From the NCBI GenBank assembly GCA_026874595.1, contig CM049309.1, positions 20,492,033 to 20,556,032 on the forward strand: a stretch of DNA of 64,000 bases, given 5' to 3'. Origin of the DNA: Sipunculus nudus (taxonomy: Eukaryota; Annelida; Sipuncula; Golfingiida; Sipunculidae). The translations under genes were made by a program, and so were the position numbers. Below are positions 1 through 11,099 of the stretch, one piece after another (position 1 is the stretch's first letter; each line of letters begins with the position of its first letter). Below the pieces are notes generated by a model that made no database searches, was not told where the DNA came from, and saw only the letters and a list, made by a program, of their open reading frames with translations.

Positions 1-28
1 TATCGCACAGCAACCCTCAGGAAACATA

Positions 29-1075
29 GTGCTTACACAAGAACAGTTTCAGGGACTCGTCATGCTGGGCCAGATAGACAAGCGCATTGATGAAAAATTT
101 CCACAACTGTCTGACAGTAGAAACAAAAATAACAATAGCAGCACAACCCCACAGATGAGCCAGACGACAAAGACTTCAAACCAGGAAGCAGCTGCTGCAT
201 CAACCAGTTCCACTGAGGCTGGATCTTTAAGCATGGACTGTGCTGCAGCAGATAAGCTTCTAAGGCAGTTGTACAGGTGAGACAGTAAACCAAGCGGTAA
301 ATATAGGAGGGTCAGATAGTCAGCATTCTGATACATGCTACACGGCCAGCTTAGCTGATACATGTGACACAGCCAACTTAGCTGTTAATGTTTCATACAA
401 ACTTAAGGCAAAGATCTGGGCTGATGAATATGTAGATTTGGACTCCATATTGAATGGGGATAAGCCCACTCGGTATAGAATATCTATGGCAAGTACAGTA
501 GTGGGAACATGAGTGGGTTGCAAATGACAGAACAAAAACAAAGATCCATCAATTCAATTGAACAGTGGGTTTCTGCTTTCACCACTTATATGACTGTATA
601 TCGTCAGAAAGTTGGGAACGAGAAACATGTAGGGGGCTTGTGTAAACATATGACATTAGTCAGGGATTTAGCAAAGCAAGGGGCAGACTGGCAATATTGT
701 GGTGTAAAAGTACGTCAGAAAAGGGCACTCAATGTTAGGAAATGGGAGGAATTGCACACTGAATTCTATACAATAGCTAGGCTGTCAGGAACAAGTAATA
801 ATTCAAGACAGACCAATAGTTCATATTAGCAGCCCTTTCGTGCAGCGAAAAACACAAGAAATCCAGTTAGAGAAAAGGGGACTTGTTGGAAGTTCAATCG
901 GGGCAGGACATGCAATGGGTGTAGATATTGGCACAAATGTAACCGCTGCATGGGAGACCATCCAGTTACCCAATGTAGTAGCGGAGCACCGCAACCAGTT
1001 AACCAATACCAAGCCAGAGGTAGGGGTGCAGGGCTTAATCGTAGACCTGCCAACACCGGTCAAGCCCCAAGTACT
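29..1075 (+). pseudogene. DIRS gag-like protein, broken
   Basis: Three consecutive plus-strand frames (29-280, 509-829 and an overlapping frame to about 1,075) resemble a DIRS-type gag. The first has a Gln/Ser/Thr-rich N-terminus. The second starts in a helical region with SIEQWVSAFTTYMTVY and resembles the conserved gag core. After about 835 the frame encodes a cysteine/histidine cluster, CWKFNRGRTCNGC followed by HKCNRC and HPVTQC, typical of the C-terminal zinc knuckle of these gags. Frame changes near 280-510 and around 830 show that it is not translated as one protein. Its role in a working element would be the RNA-binding coat of the retrotransposon particle. Confidence 0.65.
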
Positions 1076-1227
1076 GCTTAATGGGCAGTTAGGGGTAGGT
1101 TATCCTACTGGAAAGATTAAAAATACTTGAACAAGGGATTCAAAAATGGGTTTAGGGTGCCATACAAAGGCACAGCTGTTTCCGCAGTTGTGACAATCTT
1201 AAGTCTTGTAGAAAACAACCCAGTAAG

Positions 1228-1887
1228 GTGTCACAACCCATTCAAATAGAAAGGCAGTTGGGACGTATAGCAGGACCTTATGCCCACCCTCCACTGGAAC
1301 CTTATATGTGTCCCCCCCTTGGATTAGTGCCAAAAAAGAGAGATCATGAGTTCAGATTAATTCATCAACTGTCGTATCCAGAAGGAGGCTCCGTAAATTA
1401 TGGCATACCTTGCATAGACTGCTCTGTAGAATATGCAACATTAAAGCTGGCTGTAGACAAATTAAAAAAGCTGGGAACAGAAGCTTATTTGGCCAAATCA
1501 GATACTGGGGCAGCCTTCAGGTTAATACCAATACATCCAAAGGATCAGTTCCTGTTAGGGTTCAAATGGCAGGGAGAATACTTTTATGACCGATGCCTGA
1601 CAATGGGCTATTCGGTATCAAAGCCTTCAGCTCAGCAATAGAGCATGTCACAAAGAAACAAGTTGGATAAGAAAATATTGTGCATGTCTTAGATGATTTT
1701 TTTATTTATGCGAAAGTCACAGTCTGAATGTGATATGACATTGAATAGCTTTTTGAAACTTTGCGATGAGTTGGGGGTCCCTATAGCCGCAGACAAGACA
1801 AGCAAACCAACACAGGTCTTAACATTTTTAGGGATCAAATTAGATGTAAAAAAAACAAGGGACCTATGGGTCACTGTGCTCAGCTGA
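1228..1887 (+). pseudogene. DIRS-like reverse transcriptase fragment
   Basis: The frame 1228-1641 contains GRIAGPYAHPPLEP, PLGLVPKK and FRLIHQLSYPEG, the hallmark start of DIRS reverse transcriptases, then the palm aspartate region AKSDTGAAFRLIPIHP. After a frameshift near 1,620 the catalytic-site equivalent HVLDDFF and the FLGIKLD segment follow (about 1,680-1,850). The expected thumb is missing because unrelated AT-rich DNA begins at about 1,858. The RT would copy the element RNA into DNA; this copy cannot be functional. Confidence 0.8.
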
Positions 1888-3885
1888 CGTTAACCTTGAA
1901 GGTAAAAATCTAAAATAATATCTAATGGAGATAAAGTGTAAGAGGAAGAGGTAATAAAGGCCATGGTTGGTTTATATGATTGGTTTGTATTGATGAGCAA
2001 GAAATTGTTGCAAAAAATATTTTGTGACCTGACCATGTGTTTCCTACTGTTGAAACTAAAGCATGTGAGCAGTTTGTGAACAAATGATCTGTACTAATAC
2101 CATGATCATTAGTTGGTTTTTCAATTAACTGTTGACATTTCAGTAGTTTACACATTTGTTCAATTGCATCTATTTTTTTGTATAATATATATTATTAAAT
2201 ATATACGTATTTTTTTAAGTAATGTATACAGTTGAAATTTAGCTAATTAACAACATAAAACAGGGCAAACAAAGCCTGATCTCTAATTCTGCTGAGGCAG
2301 GAAAATAATGAACAAATGTTTGTATTAAATCCAGATTTTTTTATCACATCAATTATTTTCTAATTTAAGTTTATATTTCTATACATTTCCAATTTAACAT
2401 ATATATCTGAATATAAAAGTTGATTCATAATTCTCAATTGCATCATCATAAATCTCAATCTTGTCAGATAACACCACATCATGCATACAAATGTTTATTT
2501 ATTTTTTACCACAAAAATATATCTTTTAAATCTGCAAAACAATAAATATCTAAAAATAATACTTGATTTAGTTTTCACAATTTTTAATTGTGTCTTTATT
2601 TATCCATAATGTGCTTCATATTTTATAATAATTTAAGCATACTGATTGGTTCATTTATATTTGTTAAAATCATTTAAAAGAAAATTAATTTCTTTAAAAA
2701 TGATACATTACACAACATTGCATCTTCTGGATTACACCTTGAATTATTTTTTCAATGAAAGTTTTTGCATATCGGAGTGGAAACAGCATTACAATTAAGG
2801 AGATACAGTGAAAACAATAACAATTACTGCATAACACTTGGTGGGTTGGGTTTGCGGGGGGGGGGGGGATGGGGATTGGGGTGGTGATATGAGAATAACT
2901 GTACACCTGTCACAGCAGGGGATCTCCCCCAGTGACTGTAACAAATCAGAAACCCTGGCATAGCTGACTTCCAGTGACCTGGAGTGGGACCCTGCATCTG
3001 TAATCAAAGCAAGTGACTACAGAAAAAAAACAATAGCTAGCTTAATTTTCAAGCTTTTATTTTCAAATTTCAGATTTAGACAAACTAAATATTTATGTTT
3101 ACATGCTGTGAAAATTAAATCAATGGTGCTTACAGGAAAAAAACGTGCCATGGTCAAAGTTGGGCAAAATTTAAGGTACTGATTTTTTTTTATGCTAATA
3201 ACTTAAACAATTTACAAAATTCAGATCTAATTTTGGGTAAACAATTGAATCTTAATTAAACATAGTTATATACTTGAAAAATTAGACTCTAGTTTCAAAA
3301 TTTTTCATGTTAAGTGAGTTATTATTTTTCCTGATTTTTTACAAAGTCCATTATGTTTGGCCCCATAACTTACAGAATTTATACTTTACAGACTTAATTT
3401 CTGGCATGTACATAGGAACTATATAGAGGAATATTTATGGTAAATATTAGGAAAAACAGATGAGTGGTTTTGATATTAGTTAGTCCTGAAGTGTGAAAAT
3501 AGGATTTTAATAAAAAATTGAGGTTTTTCCTTAATTTCTCAAAGGAACGAAGTCGCAAAGACCCAGTTTTCGGCTTGGTAGGAGATCTTGGGGACATCTA
3601 ACATTATGCTGAATTTTGGATTCCTAGGTCTTACGGTTTCAAAATGTGCCACATCTACGGACGGACGGACGGACGGACAGACGGACGGACAGACGGACGG
3701 ACGGACGACGGACAATGGACCACGACTATAGCTCAGATGACTTATAGTCAGCTGAGCTAAAAAACAGTAGGCACGCTTGCCGCAGGATAAACTAGATAGA
3801 TGTAAAGAAAAATTCATCAGTTTGTAGCAAAATAGAAAGTCACACTTAAAGAGATACAATGACTTGTAGGTTTACTAAATTTTTC
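1858..3885. repeat. AT-rich non-autonomous insertion inside the DIRS element
   Basis: DIRS coding sequence stops at about 1,858 and resumes at about 3,890. The material between is AT-rich, has no credible gene and contains a 10-G run near 2,858. Near its right end sit a GACG-type microsatellite and a hairpin shared with other repeats in the window. The left edge carries a CTCAGCTGAC motif that also occurs at 62,453. The type of element is unknown, and I could not identify a target-site duplication. Confidence 0.5.
3656..3761. repeat. GACG/GACA microsatellite followed by a conserved hairpin
   Basis: About 55 bases of (GACG)n and (GACA)n are followed by TATAGCTCAGATGACT, a short spacer and an almost inverted copy, AGTCAGCTGAGCTA. 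The same hairpin closes repeats at about 26,023, 26,404 and 56,770, so it is probably the conserved end of a dispersed non-coding element. The microsatellite also produces spurious Ser/Val/Cys-rich reading frames on the opposite strand. Confidence 0.7.
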
Positions 3886-3889
3886 ATGC

Positions 3890-4200
3890 CAAGAAGTGGA
3901 ACCAGATAGGGCCTTCCTACGCAGACTGATTAATCTAGGTATTTGGCTACGCCGTTCTAATCATCATAACAGGCTAACAAAGGAAGCCAAGAAAGACCTT
4001 CACATTTGGCTAGACTTTCTTGAGTCCTTTAATGAGAGAAGGTTTTTTTCCTCATTCATCTTTGAGGAACCAATGACAGTTTAAACTTGTACACAGATGC
4101 AGCCCAAGAACATGGGCTTGGTGCAATGTTTGGTAGAAATTGGATTTTTGGTACATGGCCTGCAGGTTGGAAACGATTACGTTCCAGTGCAAAGCAGATC
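3890..4200 (+). pseudogene. DIRS-like RNase H region
   Basis: The translation contains DRAFLRRLINLGIWLRR and WLDFLESFN, then, after one in-frame stop, LYTDAAQEHGLGAMFG and GTWPAGW. This is the RT connection plus RNase H start of DIRS elements, with the aspartate of the YTDA motif corresponding to the first catalytic residue. It is the continuation of the RT piece at 1,228-1,887. Beyond about 4,200 the similarity ends. Confidence 0.7.
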
Positions 4201-4299
4201 GATATGACGCATGTTGATTCAGAGTACCCGCGGAGACGTGGCTTGATCAGACGCGGTTCAATGCTCATGCCTAGAGCGCCCTCAGAAACGTAGCCCAGT

Positions 4300-4744
4300 A
4301 GGATGTGGTTCAGTGCTTATGGTTGTATAAATGCTTCACGAGGCGCGTCGGGCATGCTATATCCTGCTCATGATATACTCAGGTTATATTCACTGTTAAT
4401 TTGTTAACTAAACAAAACACTGTGGTTTATTTATTTGCATATTTTATTCATGTATGATTTAAAATTAACTGTTTGTTTGAATGTCCCCATAAAGCAGGCA
4501 GGTATTGTTATTTATGGAATTTTAAAAGCCAAAGGCGATAATCTGAAATGTTCATGATATTCCATGCACAAATATAAAATGTGCTCTTTCCTGATAGGTC
4601 ACATGGACACCAAAAATCAGATTAATTTAAAATTGATGTAAAACTCATTGAAACGTGTGGGCTAGAAACTAAAAATACAAAGAAAATAAGCAAATTTGTG
4701 GAATAAATGTCCACCGCTTTGGGATCTTGTTGTTTTTCATGCTT
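4300..4744. other. No recognisable feature
   Basis: AT-rich, no long reading frame and no repeat that I recognise. It separates the DIRS remnant from the minisatellite. Confidence 0.5.
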
Positions 4745-5965
4745 GATAAAGGACAGATAGACAGAGTGACAGACAGACAGACAGAAGCCAGACACTCCAA
4801 AACAAATGCCAACCAGGTTATGCATGAGAGCAATCACTGACTTAAAGTTGAATGAAATCCAATAATATTTAGGAAAATTATCCCACAGAAACAAAAACCA
4901 GACAGAGTGACAGACAGATCGACAGACATAAGCCAGAAACTTCAAAACCAATCCCAATCATAGTAAGCATGAGATCAATCACTGACCATAATTTGAATGA
5001 CATCAGATAATATTTAGGAAAGTTATAGAAGGGAAACAAAAACCTGACAGATGGACAGAAAAAGTGACAGACAGACCGAGAAAAGCCAGACACTCCGAAA
5101 TTAATCCCAAACAAGGTATGCATGGTTGCAATGTCTGACCAATATTTGAATGAAATCAGATTATATTTAGGAAAGTTATCGCATGGAAATGAAAATCTGA
5201 CAGGGTGACAGACAGACAGACAGACAGATGCCAGACACTCCAAGACCAATCCCAACCAGAATAAGCATGAGATCAATCACTGACCATATTTTGAATAAAA
5301 GTCCGATAATATTTAGGAGAGTAATGGCACAGACATGATAACCTGACGAACGGACAGACAGAGTGACAGAAAGACAGACAGACAGAAGCCAGTCACTCAA
5401 AAACCAATCCCAACCAAGGTATACATAAGAGCAATGACTGACCAAAAGTTGAATGAAATAGGATAATATTTAGGAAAGTTATCGCATGGAAATGAAAACC
5501 TGACAGACAGACAGGCAGACACCAGATACTGCTAAACCAATCCCAACCGTAATTATATAATTAAGCATGGGAGTAATCACTGACCAAAATGTGAATGAAA
5601 TTGAATAATATTAAGGAAAGTTATATCACGGAAACAAAGACCTGACAGACAAGACGACAGACAGACAGACAGAAGCCAGACACTCCAAAACCAATCCAAA
5701 CCAAGGTATGCATGAGAGCAATCACTGCCCAAAATTTGAATGAAATCGGATAATATTTAGGAAAGTTATCGCATGGAAACAAAAACCTTACAGACAGAAG
5801 CCAGACATTCCTAAACCAATTCCAACCAAGGTATGCATGAGAGCAATCACTGACCCAAATTTGGATGAAATCGAATGAAAATTAGGAAAGTTATCGCATG
5901 GAAACGTAACCTGACGGACGGACAGAGAGACAGACAGACGTACAGACAGACAGACAAACCAAAAA
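4745..5965. repeat. Minisatellite, about eight units of roughly 145 bp
   Basis: Each unit has a (GACA)n stretch, then AGCCAGACACTCCAAAACC, then a segment like AGAGCAATCACTGACC, and ends in AATATTTAGGAAAGTTATCG. The AATATTTAGGAAA motif recurs near 4,864, 5,012, 5,166, 5,308, 5,464, 5,608 and 5,751, with a variant at 5,878. Units differ by small indels. Opposite-strand frames rich in VCLSVCHS are products of the repeat, not genes. Confidence 0.9.
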
Positions 5966-7170
5966 CAATGTCCCCCGCATGCGCGGAGGACAATTACAAG
6001 AGAGCGGCATTCAAACTGGACAACTTTGTTATGGATTACTTCATAATGGATGACTTTGGCAGACACGACATTCTAAATGGTAGACATTTTGAATGGACAA
6101 CAACTTAACCGAGTGCATTATAGGGAGTTATAGTGTGGGTTATTGAGGGTATTTGTGAAGTGAAGTATATATGGTCCAATTTTATTCTTTTATATTAATT
6201 AAATATTAAACAATATTACTGGCAGTGTCATCATTCCCTTTGGTTTGTGATCAAAGGCTAATTGCCTTCTTTGTTGACCCACTTATGAGAATTTTGTTGT
6301 ATTAACAATACCCATTGAGTTCTCGGTCACTAGGTCTCCGCTTATTAAGCAGATCCATAATCAACCAACCATACTGCTATTATACAAAGTCGGATAGAAA
6401 GGTTGAGAGAAAAGGAATGAAAGAAAGAACGGAAGAAGGAAAATGATTTATATTATTGATAGGCAATGTTAAATAAGAGACTGATTTGGAAAGAAAGAGA
6501 AAGGGAGAAAAAATTGGATTATAGATAGACATAAAGAGATACAGGCAGAATGACAAAAGGGGAGAAAAGGAGCGGGAAAGAAAGATGGAAAGAAAGTTAG
6601 AATATTTAAAAAAAAAAACATAAAAAGATATATAAACAAGTAAAAAAAAAGGAAAAAAAGATGTTATTTAAGAGTAAAAAAAAACAATTAAGAAAATATG
6701 TCAATTAAGTGCATGGTCAATCAACCAAAGAGAGAGACAGAGACAGATATATAGGTAGACACAGGGAGGGAGAGAGAGAGAGAGAGGGAGAAAGAGTGAA
6801 CAAAAAAGGGGAAAAAGGTATTTTTATCAGAATGAAAGAAAAAGTAGAAAGAGAGATAGAATAAAGAATATAATGCTAAATTTAACCAAATTTCATTAAA
6901 TCGAAAATGGAAACGCAACTTAATTTATATTTTCAAATGGTTATATGTTTTATTTTTTTTCTGGATATATCTGGCCAACTGGTCTATAGATATCTTTGAA
7001 CCCTACCATGTTCTATTCAATTATAATATATTCGAAGAACGACACCCCGGTACATTAAATTGGACAGTATGTAGACTTTTTACTGTCCATTCCGAAGCCA
7101 TATATTTTGTCTGACAGATCTAAGAAATGTTGGTACAAAAGCTATTCTAGACTTTGACAGAAAAAAGCTG
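5966..7170. other. Purine-rich low-complexity DNA, no gene
   Basis: From about 6,390 to 6,890 the plus strand is a long A/G-rich tract (GAAAGAAAG, GGGAGAGAGAGAGAG types). The rest is AT-rich. No credible coding region on either strand. Confidence 0.6.
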
Positions 7171-7364
7171 CCATATTTGATTTAATTTTGGTGAAGAGTT
7201 CCTACCACAGAATACTGCAAAGTATTGTTCACCTTTAAACAACAATCCAGTTAGTCCTCAATATTACGCCATATTTGATTTAATTTTGGTGAAGAGTTCC
7301 TACCACAGAATACTGCAAAGTATTGTTCACCTTTAAACAACAATCCAGTTAGTCCTCAATATTA
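7171..7364. repeat. Recent tandem duplication, 98-bp unit
   Basis: The segment starting CCATATTTGATTTAATTTTG at 7,171 is repeated almost exactly from 7,269, ending TTAGTCCTCAATATTA in both copies. The near identity implies a recent duplication. It lies just upstream of the Ty3-like fragment. Confidence 0.95.
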
Positions 7365-7435
7365 AACTACCATAGATGTAGATAAACCAGAATGTATCCT
7401 TCAAAGAGCTAAATTAGGCATGTTCAGTACCATTT

Positions 7436-7711
7436 TTGGTTATGAAGGACACCTCTTTTAACAAGACTGTCCCCTGCCTGATCGGTACTAATGCTCTTAA
7501 AGCATGTTTAGAATACATGAAACATAATACTGGTTCTAATTTCATACAGAAGCTGTCTGTTTCTGATCCTTGGAAACTAGCTTTTCAATGCATAAACACA
7601 AAAAGCAATAAGTCCTTAGATGTTGATAGTTGTGTGTTATCCACCAAGCCAATCACAGTGCCACCATTCAGCGATTCTACTATTCATGGTATGACGAGAG
7701 CAAGTGCTTAA
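7436..7711 (+). pseudogene. Ty3/gypsy-like polyprotein fragment, protease end
   Basis: The 91-codon frame has TSFNKTVPCLIGTNALKACL near its start. This matches the region following the aspartic protease core in Ty3-like polyproteins, where an (I/L)IGTN motif is conserved. The later LSTKPITVPPFSDSTIHGM resembles the linker before the reverse transcriptase. No protease active site (DTG) and no RT are attached. The adjacent sequence at 7,806-8,080 looks like an LTR, so this may be a badly deleted element. Confidence 0.5.
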
Positions 7712-7805
7712 GAAAAATGTGTGATAATCATGGATGCTGATGTTTTTCACAGGTTACCATCTGGACATCTCCTTTCTGTCCAGGAGGCTGATTTTTCTGG
7801 GTGGG

Positions 7806-8080
7806 TGTAACGGATGTATATCTCCTTTCTGTCCAGGAGGCTGATTTTTCTGGGTGGGTGTAATGGATGTGATACAACCTGATGCTTACCTTACATGGCG
7901 TAAGCTCGAGTTGCCAGTGATACATGGAACTGAATGTATCTCATTTCTCTCTTGAAAGTCTCTACTTCACGTGAGAGATGTTTGATCTGGTTTGAATAAA
8001 GTTTTATATCAAACACGTGTTGGAGGTATTTCGTACACGTCTGGAGAAGGACGGCTTGGTTATACCAGACGGTCGTTACA
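7806..8080 (+). repeat. Probable LTR, about 275 bp
   Basis: The segment begins TGTAACGGATG and ends GGTCGTTACA, so its edges are a 7-base inverted repeat (TGTAACG/CGTTACA) with the TG...CA ends of LTRs. An AATAAAG polyadenylation-like signal lies at about 7,996, within the right third. A 53-bp unit (TCTCCTTTCTGTCCAGGAGG) is tandemly duplicated at 7,768 and 7,821 across the left edge, so the true start could be 7,806 or about 7,859. I did not find a partner LTR. Confidence 0.45.
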
Positions 8081-8344
8081 TATAGTATATATTTAAATTT
8101 ATATCAAACTCACTCATGTGTGATTTAATTAAGCAGTTTAATGACAACTGCTCTGCAGCTAAGGGTTATCATAAAGTGTTCTACAAACATTAATCCAACC
8201 CTGATCATGTAACCTTTGGTGTGATTATTAAGGCACGTGCAACCATAACTATCTAAATAAACATCACAACATCTTCATGGTCCATAATTATTATACGCAA
8301 AATCTTATTACCGGTACCAAACATAAAAATCCATTTATATTAAC

Positions 8345-8505
8345 AAAGAATATTGTATCTCTCTCTCTCTCTCTCTGCTACATATTTTTCTGTGAGATGT
8401 CTGGAATCCATTAGAATTTAAAACCTTCTCTCTGTTTGTATTTGAAATGACTTATGTATTTATATTGTTATTGGAGAGAAGAAACATACTTACAAAAATA
8501 ATATA

Positions 8506-8550
<45 letters not shown>

Positions 8551-9235
8551 CTCAATACTTATATATATCTCCCTCTCTCTCTCTCTCTGTATTATATTAT
8601 ATAAGATGCGTCATATTAATCATTATCGGACAAAATAATGTTATTTAATGAGACGAGCCTGGGATCCATTAGAATTTATTTACTCTCCTCCTCCCATTAA
8701 CTGGCTCTCTCCCTCTTTGACTCTCCGTCTCTCTTTCTCCCCCTTTCTCACTCTCACTCCTATCTTTCTCCCCTTATCTCACTCTCACTCTTGTTTTTCT
8801 TTATTTCCCTCTCTCCCTCTGTGTGTGTGTGTGTCTCTCTCTCCCCCACTCTGTATTATATTATATAAGACGTGTCATATTTATCGTTATTGGACAAAAT
8901 AAGGTTATTTAATGAGACAAGTCTGGGATCCATTAGAATTTAATTATCTCTCCTCCTCTCCCTAACTGGCTCCCTCTCTCTCTTTCACTCTCCCTCTCTC
9001 TTTCTCCCCCTTTCTCACTCTCACTCCCATCTTTCTTTCTCCCCCCCACTGACTCTGTATTATATCATATAAGATGCGCATTATTTATCGTTACCAGACA
9101 AAATAATGTTAATTGAGACGAGTCTGGGATCCATTAGAACTTAATAATTTGTCTCCATAATTGGCTCTCTCTCTTTCACTCTTCCTCTCTCTCCCCTTCT
9201 CTCGCTCTCACTCATCTTTCTGCTGATTCTCTCCA
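8345..9235. repeat. CT-rich minisatellite with TA and CT microsatellites
   Basis: Three to four diverged units of roughly 200-265 bp each contain GGATCCATTAGAA (8,663, 8,928, 9,128; a variant near 8,405), a long CT-rich stretch and TCTGTATTATATTATATAAGA. A (TA)n tract lies at 8,511-8,546. Frames read through it are low-complexity and not genes. Confidence 0.85.
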
Positions 9236-9252
9236 CTGACTGGAACCTGGAC

Positions 9253-10002
9253 ATGCTCTCACCAAGGAGTGGGTATTTATGGACAGCACATTCGACTCCA
9301 AGCATCTATGCACAGCTGTACACCACCATCCATGGACTGTACAAGGACCACTTTGTGCTGCTCCTGTATGCACTTCTTCCAGACGAAAGCAGGGACGTGT
9401 ATTACGAACTCTTTAAGGTTGTCAAACTTTGCATAGCTGGTATGGACTTGGTTCTCGATCCACTATCCCATGATGTCAGATTTCGAACCAGCACTGTTCA
9501 ACGCCGACCTCCAGCAATTCCCTCAGGCTCTACACAAGGGTTGCCATTTTCACCATACACAGGCAATCTGGAGGCGTGTACAGCATCTTGGACCCAACAA
9601 CCTGTTCCGTGAGGAGCAGGAGGTGTCGCGCTTAGTGAGGATGCTGATGGCCACAGTCTTCCTGTGATATCCATCAGATCGGCCTTCCTTCAGCTCAGCA
9701 CCAGCGATGCCGTCCTCAAGTTCCCTGTGCTGGCACCTTTGTTCAGCTACTACTGTCAGACGTGGCTGGATGGCAAGTTCTCCATCCCCATGTGGTCCAT
9801 GTATAGACTGACAATCAGAACACACAACAATATTGAAGGATGGAGCAGCAAGATTAATCTTGGATTACGCCATCACCATCCCAACGTCTTCGTGCTGGTG
9901 CACTACCTACGTCGTGAGCAGGCAGCCACTGATCTCACAATCACCGGAGCCAGGCTAGGTGCAGAACCCACGACAAATGAGGAGGCGTTACCGAAACCTT
10001 AA
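9253..10002 (+). pseudogene. MULE-type transposase fragment, frameshifted
   Basis: Three overlapping plus-strand frames form one decayed transposase of the Mutator-like (MULE) superfamily. The first has AHSTPSIYAQLYTTIHGLYKD and LLPDESRDVYYELFK. The second (from 9,470) has SDFEPALFNADLQQFP and GCHFHHTQAIWRRVQ, the DFE...GC.FH..Q.(I/V)WR signature containing a catalytic acidic residue and the C2H motif. The third (9,664-10,002) has RTHNNIEGW and HPNVFVLVHYLR, the usual C-terminal part. At least two frameshifts separate them. The N-terminal DNA-binding domain and the terminal inverted repeats were not found. Confidence 0.75.
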
Positions 10003-11099
10003 CAGGAGGATGAAGAAGATAACCAAAAGCTTTAGGAAGGGGGGGGGGGACATATTGTGGAAGAGTACCTCCAGGACCTCTGACAGACAGTACACCAATT
10101 TTTATCTAATAAAGACCGATAAAACATACTTGCCTCACACCAGTTCTAAGTGATTTTGTGTTTTTTTGAGAGACTTGACTTTTGTTTTATTCGTATGTTT
10201 CTTTTTAAATTCTGTCATTCATTGGGTACACTCGGTTAACACAAATTTAACCGAGCTGCTTTGATATACTGTTTGAGATGCTTGTATATAAAGAGTGTAT
10301 ATACTCTTGTGTAAATATGTTATATATTAATGTTTTTTTATTTTGTTTTAAGCAATAAGTCAGTTTTGTTTAAATAAAACAGGTACTAAATTATATACAG
10401 TGGCTGTATAATATTATAGTTTGCATTAATGCATTCCTTAAATAATACAAAATAAGCACGCTGAACCATGCTTATTTTTTAATTAATGACTTAACATACA
10501 GTGGTGCTTATTAAACTAACTGGTAATAATGCCTGTAGGGAAACTGTGTGTATATTGCTCGTGTAAATATGTAATATATTAAAGATATTCATAACTCAAT
10601 CAGTTATTTTTTATTCTTAACTTTCATATAAAGAACCTATGTAGCAATAAATGTGTGGTGGCAATAAAATGACTCCTCCTTGGTCCAGACTGAATGTTCT
10701 CATTCTTATAGCACGCATTCTCAAATTTAATTTTGAGGTCTGGACCCACCCTGCTTTTCCGGACCTGAGGACTTTTTTTTAACTGTTATCATAGTCCTCC
10801 TGGGCTGGACATCCCACACCTTTCCCGAAATCATGGATCCGCCCCTGATTTTGGTAATAATATCTTCATCGCATGGTGTATATATCCGATAAATGATCCC
10901 TGTCTCATTTTATTGTTTATAAAATTACTCTTTTGAATACTCATTATAATTCTCAAAATTAACTATCAGTCAAGAGTATAAAGGTTATAATCTTATCCAC
11001 CATTATCATAACACGGATAAGACCAATAAATTTTACCATGCACAGCAAAAACCGGGACGATTCTCCTGAATATGAGACCTATGTGCTTTCACCAAACTT
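10003..11099. other. No recognisable feature
   Basis: AT-rich sequence with a 9-G run at about 10,028 and several AATAAA-like motifs. No credible gene or clear repeat unit. Confidence 0.5.

Larger units (their letters stand above)
1..4300 (+). mobile_element. DIRS-like retrotransposon remnant, split by an insertion
   Basis: Pieces of gag, reverse transcriptase and RNase H follow one another on the plus strand in the order seen in DIRS/Ngaro elements (tyrosine-recombinase retrotransposons). All pieces carry stops or frameshifts, and a 2-kb AT-rich insertion separates the RT from the RNase H. The left edge lies outside the window, and I do not see the terminal repeats or the recombinase at this locus. 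The family call rests on protein similarity recognised by eye. Confidence 0.7.

Noticed and set aside
3539-3859. 106-codon minus-strand frame with SVCPSVCPSVRPSV
   Set aside because: Product of the GACG microsatellite.
4622-5445. Minus-strand frames of 89-132 codons rich in VCLSVCHSV
   Set aside because: They are translations of the GACA-rich minisatellite, repeating with its period, not proteins.
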